Notes under the pieces: generated by a model
What the model saw: only the letters and a program-made list of their open reading frames with translations
Told to the model about the DNA's origin: nothing
The model's database searches: none
From: Nonomuraea angiospora
GTDB lineage: Bacteria; Actinomycetota; Actinomycetes; Streptosporangiales; Streptosporangiaceae
NCBI RefSeq assembly: GCF_014873145.1
Contig: NZ_JADBEK010000001.1
Location: 124,001 to 188,000 of the forward strand
Length of the DNA stretch: 64,000 nucleotides
Reading direction: 5' to 3'
Shown here: piece by piece, positions 33,463 through 41,582 of the stretch
Layout of the letters: each line of letters opens with the position of its first letter
How positions within the stretch are numbered: the stretch's first letter is position 1
Position numbers and translations under genes: made by a program

Positions 33463-34589
33463 GTGAGGCACTCCCTGCGCAGGCGTTCGGCGTTGCGGAG
33501 CAGCCGGGCGATCTCCTCCTGGCCCTCGGCGGGGTCGCGGGTGCCGTCGGCCAGCCCGAGCGCCTCCGCCACCGAGGCCACCCCGCCCAGCTCGTCGCGC
33601 ACCTGCCGGCCGAGCAGGTCGGAGGCGCCCTCCTGGCGGGCCTCGTCGCGGCAGAAGAAGCACAGGTCGCACGCGGACATGCAGTCGGGCGCGTAGCGGG
33701 CGGTCGCCCTGCGCAGCGCGTCGGCCAGCTCGGCGACGGGCCGGGTGGGCCGCCCGTCCTCGCCGGGCCGCAGGTCGAACGTGAGGTCCTCGGGCAGCCC
33801 TTCGAGCAGCCGGTCGAGCGTGGTCATCCGGGTGAGCTGGCGGCGCAGCACCGCCATCTGCTTGCGCACGTCGACGAGGGTCGCGACGGGCCGGTTGGCG
33901 AAGTTCTCGGGGCAGACCAGGACCACCTCGTGCGAGACCTTCGCCGGGTCGTGGCCCAGCTCCTCCAGCAGCGTGCGCAGCGCCAGCACGTACACCGCCG
34001 CCTGCCGCGCCGCTCCGGCCACCGCCGCCGGGTCGGCCTGGCCGTCGATCACCGCGAACGACTTGATCTCCACGATGTGGAAGCGGCCGCCGAGCTGGAA
34101 GGCCACCACGTCGGGCTCCAGGTAGGCGGTGTGGCCGGCGATCTCCAGAGTGAGCAGCGGGTGGTCGTACAGCGTGCCCGCGTCCTGGCCCTCGCGGGCC
34201 GCGCGGTCGATCAGCGCGCGCGTGTGGGCGTGGCGCAGGTGGGCGCCGACGTTCTCGACGTCGTGGTAGGCGACCTCGGCGACCGGCAGGCGCAGCAGCT
34301 CGCGCAGCATCCGCAGCAGCTCCGCGCACCCGTCGGCCTTGACCAGCGCCTCGAACATGTTGCCGCGCGTGATCGCGAACGGCGACTGGCCGAACGGCGC
34401 GGGGAAGCCAAGGTGGCGGGCGGCGGCGTCCTTGTCGATGCCGGCGCCGTCGAGCAGGGCCCGGCGGGTGCAGCCGGGGTTGGCGGCCAGGGCCGCGATG
34501 GCGCGGGCGTCGTGCGGGCGGGGCGGCGTCGCGCCGCGCAACGCGTCAAGCCGCTGGATGTGTTCGCCCTCGCGCTTCAAGCCGCTCAC
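33459..34589 (-). CDS. Cas4/AddB/Dna2-like PD-(D/E)XK nuclease with iron-sulphur cysteines
   Basis: A 376-residue protein. The nuclease core has YLEPDVVAF (D160), VEIKSF (E174, K176) and QAAVY (Q197-Y200), preceded by RGNMFEALV (76-84), the order seen in RecB-family nucleases. Cysteine C40 before the core and the cluster C303, C307, C310, C313 after it match the split Fe-S staple of Cas4, AddB and Dna2. Such enzymes cut single-stranded ends. The start GTG 34589 overlaps the previous stop (GTGA), with AAGGAG 8 nt before. No cas genes or CRISPR array are nearby. Confidence 0.85.
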   Translation of the reverse strand: MSGLKREGEHIQRLDALRGATPPRPHDARAIAALAANPGCTRRALLDGAGIDKDAAARHLGFPAPFGQSPFAITRGNMFEALVKADGCAELLRMLRELLRLPVAEVAYHDVENVGAHLRHAHTRALIDRAAREGQDAGTLYDHPLLTLEIAGHTAYLEPDVVAFQLGGRFHIVEIKSFAVIDGQADPAAVAGAARQAAVYVLALRTLLEELGHDPAKVSHEVVLVCPENFANRPVATLVDVRKQMAVLRRQLTRMTTLDRLLEGLPEDLTFDLRPGEDGRPTRPVAELADALRRATARYAPDCMSACDLCFFCRDEARQEGASDLLGRQVRDELGGVASVAEALGLADGTRDPAEGQEEIARLLRNAERLRRECLT

Positions 34590-35356
34590 TTCGCGTTCTC
34601 CTTCTTGATCGTGCTCAGCGTAGCGGCGCCGAACAGGCGGGCGGCGTCACCGAGCTGCGCCGCGGCGCGTTCTGCCAGCTCGGCGCGATCCCGCGTGTCG
34701 CGGTCGCCGTGCACGCGCAGCTCGGCGCGGGCCGCCTCGATCACCCGGTCCGGGTCGGGCGGGCCCAGCGTGCCGTCCGTGGCGCCGGGGATGTTCCTGG
34801 CCATGCGCAGGAGTAACCGGTCGGCCCGCCCGTCGGGCGACTCGTGCGAGGCCACCGCGACGGCGCAGGTCAGGAAGTCGACGCGGGGGCTGAGCGGGCC
34901 GACCACGCGCCGCTCCAGCGGCCAGGTGCTGAGCGTGAGCAGCCCGCGGGCGGGGGAGAGGCGGTCGGTCAGCGCGGCGCACAGGTAGTACGGCCGCCCG
35001 TGCGGCGACGACCGGAACGAGCGCTCCTCGTCCCTGCGCAGGCTGGTGAGCTGGGCGCTGCGGATCGTCCCGCCGAAGAACACGTCGCTGACGGCCACGA
35101 CGAGCCGCGGCTGGGCGGGCGCGCCGAGCAGCCGCAGCCCCTGGTGCACCTGCTCGCGCACCGTCACCAGGCGCGGCGGCTCCGGCTTGGCCTGGGAGGG
35201 CTCGCCGCTCACGAGGGCGTCCCACTCGCGCTCCGCGGTACGCAGCTCGGCACGCAGGGCGCGGGCCGTCGCGCCGTCCCTGACCCGCATCGCCTTGCGC
35301 ACGCCCGCCCGGAGCCCGTCGATCCGCCGCTCGAGATCGTCCAGCCGGTCACTCAT
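34586..35356 (-). CDS. Unknown coiled-coil protein, first gene of the helicase-nuclease operon
   Basis: A 256-residue protein of unknown family. Residues 1-50 are a charged heptad-like helix (MSDRLDDLERRIDGLRAGV), likely a coiled coil. The middle (LVVAVSDVFFGGTIRSAQLTS, RPYYLCAALTDRLSPARGLL) is alpha/beta and the end helical. No catalytic motif is visible. ATG 35356 has no ribosome site, but TACGCT ends 6 nt before it, so the transcript is probably leaderless. Three genes follow through GTGA overlaps. Confidence 0.78.
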   Translation of the reverse strand: MSDRLDDLERRIDGLRAGVRKAMRVRDGATARALRAELRTAEREWDALVSGEPSQAKPEPPRLVTVREQVHQGLRLLGAPAQPRLVVAVSDVFFGGTIRSAQLTSLRRDEERSFRSSPHGRPYYLCAALTDRLSPARGLLTLSTWPLERRVVGPLSPRVDFLTCAVAVASHESPDGRADRLLLRMARNIPGATDGTLGPPDPDRVIEAARAELRVHGDRDTRDRAELAERAAAQLGDAARLFGAATLSTIKKENAK

Positions 35357-35362
35357 GGCGCG

Positions 35363-35397
35363 AGCGTACCAACAGTCCCAGTATTTTCCAGTAATTT
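35363..35397 (-). promoter_or_regulatory. Promoter region of the helicase-nuclease operon with direct repeats
   Basis: On the minus strand TACGCT (complement of 35363-35368) ends 6 nt before ATG 35356. Further upstream, CCAGTATTTT (35378-35387) and CCAGTAATTT (35388-35397) are adjacent 10-bp direct repeats, strikingly AT-rich for this genome and about where a -35 box or activator would sit. They are a candidate regulator site. Confidence 0.5.
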
Positions 35398-35504
35398 CGC
35401 GATTTCGAGGCGAACGTGTGATCTACGACGTAAAGGCGGCCGCCGGACCGGCCATTGACGGTCTGACGTGCGTAATCGGCGTGCGAGGCGGGGACGAAGG
35501 CGGT

Positions 35505-35963
35505 GTGACCCGTGAGAATCGACATCTGGTGGGAGCCGCCGCAGGCGTGGCCGCCCTCGTGCCCGTCTACTACCTGACCGAGGCGGCCGCCAGAGCCCTG
35601 CGTACGAGCAACGCCGCGTTCGGCCCGGCGCCCGCGGCGCTCGCCTACCTGGCCGCGGTGGCCGTCATCGTCACCCTCCTGACCGCCTGGCCCGCGGCGG
35701 CCCTCGGCTGTGGCATCCCGCTGGCGGCGGCGGGGGCCGTGTTCGCCCTCGACCTGAACGCCGCGCTCGGCGTGGCGGGCAGCCTGCCCTGGGCGCGGGA
35801 GGGCGGCCTGCCGTGGTCGCAGCCGAACGGCGTCCCCTGGGCCGAGCTGAGCGAGCCGCCCGGCACGATGGCCGGGATGACCGGCCTCTACACGATCATC
35901 GGCGCGCTGCTCGTGCTCTCGGCGCTGCTGCCCGGCCGGTTGCGGTCCGTCCTGGGCAGGTGA
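35505..35963 (+). CDS. Small integral membrane protein, unknown
   Basis: A 152-residue protein with four predicted membrane helices (about 7-28, 42-62, 64-85 and 128-148) and an outer loop rich in Trp and Pro (GSLPWAREGGLPWSQPNGVPWAE), which contains three PW elements. The start GTG 35505 is preceded by GAAGG. I recognise no family. It is divergent from the helicase-nuclease operon and 33 bp upstream of the TetR gene, with which it may be transcribed. Confidence 0.7.
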   Translation: MTRENRHLVGAAAGVAALVPVYYLTEAAARALRTSNAAFGPAPAALAYLAAVAVIVTLLTAWPAAALGCGIPLAAAGAVFALDLNAALGVAGSLPWAREGGLPWSQPNGVPWAELSEPPGTMAGMTGLYTIIGALLVLSALLPGRLRSVLGR

Positions 35964-35996
35964 AGGGCGGATTCCGGGGCGGCCTATCCTGGGCGG

Positions 35997-36623
35997 GTGA
36001 GTGGACGGGACCCCGACCGGCGCAGGGCGCTGCTCGACGCGGCCGACCGGGTCATCCTGGCCCAGGGCCCCGAGGTCTCGATGGCGGCCATCGCCGCCGA
36101 GGCCGGCATCACCAAGCCCATCCTCTACCGCCACTTCGGCGACAAGAGCGGCCTCTACCAGGCGCTGGCCGACCGCCACGTGCGCACGGTCATCGCCCGG
36201 CTCCGCCCCGAGCTCGTCGCCCCGGGGGCCGACCTGCGGGGCCGGGCGCGGGCGACCATCGGCGTCTACCTCGACCTGATCTCGGCCAACCGCAACCTCT
36301 ACCGGTTCCTGTTCCACCGGGCCAGCGCCGAGGACTCCCGGATCCGCTCCCACATGACCGCACTCGTGCGGGGGCTGGGCGAGGAGCTCGGCGGCCTGAT
36401 CGCCGGCGAGCGGGCGGCGCCCGACCCGGTGCGGGCGCAGGTGCTGGGACACGCGTTCGTCGGCATGGTGCAGACGACCGGCGACTGGTGGCTGGAGCAC
36501 CCCGAGGTGGACCGCGTACAGGTGGTCGAGGGCCTGGTGGACGTGATCGCCGCCGCGCTCGCCCCGCAGGCCGCCGTCAGTCCCCGAAACGGGAGAGTTT
36601 CCCGTGCCGCCGGGCGTATCTGA
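35997..36623 (+). CDS. TetR-family transcriptional regulator
   Basis: A 208-residue TetR protein with helix-turn-helix VSMAAIAAEAGITKPILYRHFGDKSGLY and a C-terminal helical domain with LISANRNLYRFLFHRA, common in actinobacterial repressors of lipid or acyl-CoA genes. GTG 35997 has TATCCT (35985-35990) 6 nt upstream, a leaderless arrangement, and no ribosome site. Its last 47 bp overlap the 3' end of the convergent ABC permease gene, so the two transcripts would be antisense at their ends. The target genes are unknown; the acyl-CoA dehydrogenase locus downstream is one possibility. Confidence 0.9.
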   Translation: MSGRDPDRRRALLDAADRVILAQGPEVSMAAIAAEAGITKPILYRHFGDKSGLYQALADRHVRTVIARLRPELVAPGADLRGRARATIGVYLDLISANRNLYRFLFHRASAEDSRIRSHMTALVRGLGEELGGLIAGERAAPDPVRAQVLGHAFVGMVQTTGDWWLEHPEVDRVQVVEGLVDVIAAALAPQAAVSPRNGRVSRAAGRI

Positions 36624-37398
36624 GCGCCCAGGCGAACAACCCCACCGTGCCCGCCAGGTAGACCACGTTGAGCCCGCCCGCCCAGGCCAGCCGGTCCCAC
36701 GGCACCGCGCCGCCGCCCATGACCGTACGCATGCCCTCGAACACGTGCGAGGCCGGCAGCAGCCACGAGATCGTCCGCAGCGGCTCGGGGAGCACCGAGA
36801 TCGGGTAGAAGATGCCCGCCAGCGGCTGCACCACGAACACCAGCGACCAGGCGATCACCTGCGCGTTCTCGCCGAAGCGGAGCACCGCCGCGATGCCGAC
36901 CAGGCCCAGCGACCAGCCGAGGACGAGCAGCACCCCCATGAACGGCACCAGCCCCACGCCCAGGCTCGCCAGCCCGAACCCGTACAGGCCGAGGGCCAGC
37001 CCGGCCATCACCGCGACCGCGAGCGCCACCTTGCCCAGCGAGAACAGCACGAGCCCGGTCAGGTATTCGGCGCTCGACAGCGGGCTGACCTGCACGTTGA
37101 GCAGGTTGCGCGACCAGATGTCCTCCAGGAACGCGATCGAGATCTCGTTGCTGGCCTTCTGCAGCACCTGCCAGAGCAGCACCGCCCCGAGCAGGAACGC
37201 CACCACGAACGGCACCCGCTGCGCCTGCAGGAACAGCGTCACGAAGCCCCACAGCACCAGCTCGATCGTCGGCCAGAACAGGATCTCGAACATCCGGATC
37301 GGGCTGCGCCGCAGCGCCGCGAAGTCGCGCCGGACCACGCCCATGACGCGCGTGCGCCGGGCGGCCAGGCTCAACGGGGGCAGGGTCACCGAGGTCAT
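36577..37398 (-). CDS. ABC-2 type exporter permease
   Basis: A 273-residue membrane protein with six hydrophobic segments and the ABC-2 signature region (GWSLGLVGIAAVLRFGENAQVIAW, PLAGIFYPISVLPEPLR). It forms an export channel with the ATPase encoded just upstream, whose TGA overlaps this ATG by 4 bp. A longer frame to 37518 would run inside the ATPase gene and is rejected. The exported substrate is unknown: lipid, polysaccharide or drug. Confidence 0.92.
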   Translation of the reverse strand: MTSVTLPPLSLAARRTRVMGVVRRDFAALRRSPIRMFEILFWPTIELVLWGFVTLFLQAQRVPFVVAFLLGAVLLWQVLQKASNEISIAFLEDIWSRNLLNVQVSPLSSAEYLTGLVLFSLGKVALAVAVMAGLALGLYGFGLASLGVGLVPFMGVLLVLGWSLGLVGIAAVLRFGENAQVIAWSLVFVVQPLAGIFYPISVLPEPLRTISWLLPASHVFEGMRTVMGGGAVPWDRLAWAGGLNVVYLAGTVGLFAWALRYARRHGKLSRFGD

Positions 37399-38114
37399 CC
37401 GCGTGCCACCTTCAGGAACACCTCTTCCAGGTCCTCGGCCCCGTAGTGGCCGGCCAGCTCCTTGGCGCTGCCGGCGGCCACGACGACGCCGTCCGACATG
37501 AAGTGGATCCGGTCGCACATGCGCTCGACCTCGCGCATGTTGTGCGAGGTGATCAGCATGGCGCTGCCGCTCTCCCCGGCCAGGCGGGACAGCAGGCTGC
37601 GGATGCGGTCGCCGGCGTCGGGGTCGAGGTTGGCCGTGGGCTCGTCGAGCACCAGCAGCCTGGGCGCGTTGAGCAGCGCCTTGGCGAGGTGCACCCGGGT
37701 GCGCTGGCCCGACGACAGGTCCATCACCTTCCGCCTGCGCAGCGGGCCCAGCTCGAACAGCTCGATCATCTCCTCAACCCGGCGGCGCGGGTGGCGCAGC
37801 GCGTAGAGCCGGGCGAACGCGTCGAGCACCTCGTGCACGTGCAGCACGCCGGGCAGGTCCACGTAGCTGGCGGCGAAGTTGACCTGGGTGAGCGCCTCGG
37901 TGCGGTGCCGGGCCAGCTCGAGGCCGAAGAGCCGGATCGTGCCCGCGTCGGGGGTGATCAGGCCGAGCAGCATGTGGAGGGTGGTCGACTTGCCCGCGCC
38001 GTTGGGGCCCAGCAGACCGACGACCTCGCCCTCGCCCACGGTGAGGCTGAGATCGCGCACGGCGGTGACCCCGCCGAACCGCTTGACCAGATGGGACGCT
38101 TCCAGGATGGCCAC
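37395..38114 (-). CDS. ABC exporter ATP-binding protein
   Basis: A 239-residue ABC ATPase with Walker A GPNGAGKS (35-42), signature LSSGQRTR, Walker B LLVLDEPTANLDP and switch ITSHN. The single nucleotide-binding domain must pair with the membrane subunit encoded downstream. The start is GTG 38114. The exporter pair sits between a TetR gene and the kinase/dehydrogenase pair, 22 bp after the latter on the same strand, so it may share their transcript. Confidence 0.93.
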   Translation of the reverse strand: MAILEASHLVKRFGGVTAVRDLSLTVGEGEVVGLLGPNGAGKSTTLHMLLGLITPDAGTIRLFGLELARHRTEALTQVNFAASYVDLPGVLHVHEVLDAFARLYALRHPRRRVEEMIELFELGPLRRRKVMDLSSGQRTRVHLAKALLNAPRLLVLDEPTANLDPDAGDRIRSLLSRLAGESGSAMLITSHNMREVERMCDRIHFMSDGVVVAAGSAKELAGHYGAEDLEEVFLKVARG

Positions 38115-38136
38115 CGGTCAAGCGTGCGGCCCGGGG

Positions 38137-39102
38137 TCACGCCGGGGCAACGGGTTTTCCCCGGAGCATGCGCAGCAGGTCCCACTCGTTCTCGCACACG
38201 CGCCGGCCGATCGCGGCCAGCTCCACCGACCGGGCGCCGCCGCGCAGGTGCCGCATGGTCTGCATGACGCAGATGATCCCCCACTTCAGCACGCCGAACG
38301 TCTCCCACCAGCGCAGCGCGTCCCGGTCCACCGGATGCCCGTCGGCGGCCTCGTACGCGTCGATCAGCTCCTCGTAGGCGCCGAAGCCGCCCACCGGCAG
38401 CGGCGAGCCGAACCGCCACGCCTTCACGCAGAGCCAGCCGAGGTCTTCGAGGGGGTCGCCGAGGTGGGCGAGCTCCCAGTCGAGCACCGCCCTGATGCCG
38501 TCGGGCCCGACGATGAGGTTGCCGTTGCGGAAGTCGCCGTGCACGACCGTGCGCCGCATGGAAGCGGGCCGGTCGGCGGCCAGGCGGCGCAGCGCCAGCT
38601 CGAACACCGGGTGCGGCTCGCCGAGCAGGTCCAGCACGTCCCGCCAGCGCCGCAGCGGGTCCTGCGCCTCCTCTTCCTGAGGCAGGCAGGAGGGCGGCAT
38701 GCGGTGGATCGCGGCCAGGGCCCGCCCGCACTGCGCGGCCAGCAGGGGCCGGGCCGCGGCGTAGGCGTCGTCGCGCAGGATCTTGCGCGGGATGGTCTCG
38801 CCGGCCACGCGGGTCATGAGGATGTATGACTCCCCGGCGGCGACGACCGCGGGCACCGGCACCCCGGCGGCGGACGCGGCCCGCATGAGCGTGGCCTCCG
38901 ACGCGAGCGGGGCGCCCGCCTCCAGCGCGGCCCCGGGGGAGTCGAGCCGCAGGATCAGCTCGTGCCGCGCGTGCCGCTCGGGGCCCGTGACGACGTCGAG
39001 GGCCCAGGTCTCCCGGGACGCCCCGCCGGGCAGCCGGGCGCTGAAGGGCACCGACGCGCCCGCCCCGAACACCTCGCCGACGATCTCGTGGAGCCGGGTC
39101 AT
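38137..39102 (-). CDS. Aminoglycoside-phosphotransferase-fold kinase (hydroxyacyl-CoA kinase type)
   Basis: A 321-residue APH-family kinase with the catalytic loop VVHGDFRNGNLIV and metal/Mg motif VLDWELAHLGDPLEDLGW. It is coupled by a 4-bp ATGA overlap to an acyl-CoA dehydrogenase. The same two domains are fused in ACAD10/ACAD11 and adjacent in LvaA/LvaC, where the kinase phosphorylates a 4-hydroxyacyl-CoA before elimination. The same role in breaking down hydroxy fatty acids is therefore likely here (inference from architecture). Antibiotic resistance is much less likely. Confidence 0.88.
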   Translation of the reverse strand: MTRLHEIVGEVFGAGASVPFSARLPGGASRETWALDVVTGPERHARHELILRLDSPGAALEAGAPLASEATLMRAASAAGVPVPAVVAAGESYILMTRVAGETIPRKILRDDAYAAARPLLAAQCGRALAAIHRMPPSCLPQEEEAQDPLRRWRDVLDLLGEPHPVFELALRRLAADRPASMRRTVVHGDFRNGNLIVGPDGIRAVLDWELAHLGDPLEDLGWLCVKAWRFGSPLPVGGFGAYEELIDAYEAADGHPVDRDALRWWETFGVLKWGIICVMQTMRHLRGGARSVELAAIGRRVCENEWDLLRMLRGKPVAPA

Positions 39103-40298
39103 CGCAGGCCGAACTCCCAGTTGCCGCCCGCCGCGTACTCGCCCAGGATGCGCCGCCCCACCGCGTCGATGTGCACCTCGTCGGGGCCGTCGTAGATCCG
39201 GCCGGCCCGCGCGTGCCGGTACATCCGATCCAGCGGCGTGTCGGGGGTGAGCCCGGCGGCGCCGTACACCTGGATGGCCCGGTCGATCACGTTGTGCAGG
39301 GTGCGCGCCCCTACCACCTTGATCGCGCCGATCTCCACCCTGGCCTGCGAGCCCGCGTCGACGGCCTCGGCGGCGTGCAGGGTGAGCAGCCGGGCGGCCT
39401 GGATCTCGGCGTAGGAGTCGAACACGTGCTGTCGCATGAGCTGCTTCGCGGCCAGCGGCTCGCCGAACGCGGTCCGCTCCTGCAGCCTGCGGCACATCAG
39501 GTCGAACGCCCGCTGCGCCTGCCCGAGCCAGCGCATGCAGTGGAAGATCCGGCCGGGCCCGAGCCGCCGCTGCGCGATGACGAACCCGTGGCCGCGCGGG
39601 CCGAGCAGGTTGGCGGCGGGCACGCGGACGTCCTCGTACCGGACCTCGCAGTGCGCGCCGTCGAGCCCCAGCGCGGGCGTCTCGCGGACGATGCGGTAGC
39701 CGGGCGTGTCCGTCGGCACGAGGATCATGGAGAAGGCCAGGTGCCGGAGCTCGGGCGGGGCGTCCTGCTCGGTCCGGCACATCACGGTCGTGTACGCGGC
39801 CCGCGACGCCCCGGTCGTGAACCACTTGTGCCCGTTGATCACCCATTCGTCCCCGTCGAGCACCGCGGCGGTCCTGATCTGGGTGGGGTCGCTGCTGGAG
39901 ATCTCCGGCTCGGTCATGGCGAAGCTGGGCCAGATGTCACCCCGCACCAGCGGCTCGAGGTAGCGCTCGCGCTGCTCGGGGGAGGCGTGCTCGTGCAGCA
40001 TCAGCGAGTCCTGCAGCGTGAAGGTGCCCAGCGCGAGCTGCCCGTACTCGCTGCGGCCCTGCACCTCGTTGACGTAGACGTAGTCGAGGAACGGCAGGCC
40101 GCCGCCGCCCAGCTCGCGCGGGTGGCCGAGCGCCCACAGCCCCTCCTTCCTGGCCTCGGCCCGCAGCTCGTCCAGAGCCGCCGCTGCCTCGGGGCCGCCC
40201 GCGTGCAGCACCGGCTCGGCCGGCTCCACCCGCTCGGTCATGAACGCGTGGACGGCGTCGCGGATCGGCCGGACGCCGTCGGGCATGGCGAAGCTCAT
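39099..40298 (-). CDS. Acyl-CoA dehydrogenase (ACAD10/11-like partner)
   Basis: A 399-residue flavoprotein of the acyl-CoA dehydrogenase family. Seen: FAMTEPEISSSDPTQI (FAD/substrate loop), WVINGHKWFTTGA, and the C-terminal RIYDGPDEVH. Next to the coupled APH-type kinase it is the probable counterpart of the dehydrogenase half of ACAD10/11, acting on 4-phosphoacyl-CoA to give an enoyl-CoA. ATG 40298 opens the operon; the region upstream is 40 bp and shared with a convergent neighbour. The TetR at 35997 may regulate it, but no operator is seen here. Confidence 0.9.
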   Translation of the reverse strand: MSFAMPDGVRPIRDAVHAFMTERVEPAEPVLHAGGPEAAAALDELRAEARKEGLWALGHPRELGGGGLPFLDYVYVNEVQGRSEYGQLALGTFTLQDSLMLHEHASPEQRERYLEPLVRGDIWPSFAMTEPEISSSDPTQIRTAAVLDGDEWVINGHKWFTTGASRAAYTTVMCRTEQDAPPELRHLAFSMILVPTDTPGYRIVRETPALGLDGAHCEVRYEDVRVPAANLLGPRGHGFVIAQRRLGPGRIFHCMRWLGQAQRAFDLMCRRLQERTAFGEPLAAKQLMRQHVFDSYAEIQAARLLTLHAAEAVDAGSQARVEIGAIKVVGARTLHNVIDRAIQVYGAAGLTPDTPLDRMYRHARAGRIYDGPDEVHIDAVGRRILGEYAAGGNWEFGLR

Positions 40299-40338
40299 GC
40301 AAGGATCTCACCCGAAACCAGTTGCCCGGTCAATCACT

Positions 40339-41133
40339 TCACGGCAGCCAGCTCACGCGGCCGTGCAGGAAGGCGTACCCGACGAAGGCGACGGCGTCGA
40401 TCAGCGTGTGCGCCACCACCAGCGGCATCGCGCGCCCCCAGCGCTGGTAGAGCCGCCCGAACACCACGCCCATCACGACGTTCCCGACGAACCCCCCGAA
40501 CCCCTGATACAGGTGGTACGACCCCCGCAGCAGCGCCGACACCGCCACGGCCTTCCACGGCGTCCACCCGGCCTGCCCGAGCCGGTGCAGCAGGTATCCG
40601 GCGACGAGCACCTCCTCCAGCACCCCGTTCTGCGCCGCCGCGAGCAGCAGCACCGGGACCTGCCACCACACCTGGGGGAGCTGGCCGGCGACGACGGTCA
40701 GGTTCACGCCGGCGGCCCACACGGCGAGGTAGAACGCCAGCCCGGTGCCGCCGATCGCGGCCGCCAGCGCCGCGCCGCGCACCGTGTCGCGGCCCTTCTC
40801 CCGGAAGTCCACGCCGATCGTGCGCAGCGACTCCCCAGAGCGCACCATCAGGTACGCCACCAGCGCGACCGGCGCCACGCTGATGGCGATGTCGGCCAGC
40901 TGCAGCGCCAGGTCCAGCCACGGTCGCCCGGGCGCCATCGACCGGACCAGCACGGCCTGCTGGCCCTTGAGCTGCTCGGGCGCCGTGAGGGAGCCGATCA
41001 GCCGCAGCAGCGCCAGCAGGCCGCTGGCGCCGAGCGAGACCGAGAACACGACGAACAGCTCGGCCCGGATGAGCCGGGGCCCGAGCGCCGGGGGCGGCCC
41101 CAGGGGAGAGGCGGTGGGAGACTCTGTGCGCAT
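40339..41133 (-). CDS. CPBP-family intramembrane metalloprotease
   Basis: A 264-residue membrane protein with about eight hydrophobic segments and the ABI/CPBP signature: NGVLEEVLVAGYLLHRL (motif 1, the two glutamates present, the usual arginine absent as in many actinobacterial members), LLRGSYHLYQG (motif 2) and HTLIDA. Family roles include prenyl-protein cleavage and bacteriocin self-immunity; this one is unassigned. Start near 41133, no partner in an operon. Confidence 0.88.
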   Translation of the reverse strand: MRTESPTASPLGPPPALGPRLIRAELFVVFSVSLGASGLLALLRLIGSLTAPEQLKGQQAVLVRSMAPGRPWLDLALQLADIAISVAPVALVAYLMVRSGESLRTIGVDFREKGRDTVRGAALAAAIGGTGLAFYLAVWAAGVNLTVVAGQLPQVWWQVPVLLLAAAQNGVLEEVLVAGYLLHRLGQAGWTPWKAVAVSALLRGSYHLYQGFGGFVGNVVMGVVFGRLYQRWGRAMPLVVAHTLIDAVAFVGYAFLHGRVSWLP

Positions 41134-41194
41134 GGCCGCAGGCTAGCCGTTCATCGATCGGACGCGAATAAATAGCGCCTTGAGGAGAAATCAG

Positions 41195-41539
41195 ATGACA
41201 TCTGCTCCGCACGACGTGCCCACGGCGGCCCAGCTCGTGGCCGCCGTCCGCGACTTCCTCCAGAGCGACGTGCTCCCGGCCGTGGACGGGCGGGTGCGCT
41301 TCCACGCGCGGGTGGCGATCAACGTGCTCGGCATGGTGGAACGGGAGATCACGCTCGGCCCGGAGCAGGCGCGCGAGCACGCGGCGCGGCTGGCCGCGCT
41401 GGGCATGGCCGGCGACGCCGAGCTGGCCGCCGCCATCCGCGAGGGCCGGATCGAGGACGACCACGCCCTCGTCACCGCCCTGGAGCAGGCCGTACGGGCG
41501 AAGCTGGCGGTCGCCAACCCCGCCTACCCGCAAGACTGA
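41195..41539 (+). CDS. DUF6285-like protein
   Basis: A 114-residue helical protein resembling DUF6285: PTAAQLVAAVRDFLQSDVLPAVDGRVRFHARVA, then NVLGMVEREITLGPE. As I recall, this domain is typically encoded beside APH-type kinases and acyl-CoA dehydrogenases, and such a pair lies 1 kb away here, separated by the CPBP gene. Function unknown; an accessory role in the same acyl-CoA pathway is plausible. ATG 41195 follows GAGGAG with 7-nt spacing. Confidence 0.8.
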   Translation: MTSAPHDVPTAAQLVAAVRDFLQSDVLPAVDGRVRFHARVAINVLGMVEREITLGPEQAREHAARLAALGMAGDAELAAAIREGRIEDDHALVTALEQAVRAKLAVANPAYPQD

Positions 41540-41582
41540 CGGCCCGCCCCGCTCGTGGCGAGGACGGGCCGTCAGCGGGGGA

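Noticed and set aside
33459..34589. Assigning the nuclease as a Cas4 of a CRISPR system
   Set aside because: No cas1, cas2 or array is in the window, and the operon partners are a helicase and unknown proteins.
38137..39102. Calling the APH-fold kinase an antibiotic resistance gene
   Set aside because: ATGA coupling to an acyl-CoA dehydrogenase points to acyl-CoA metabolism instead.
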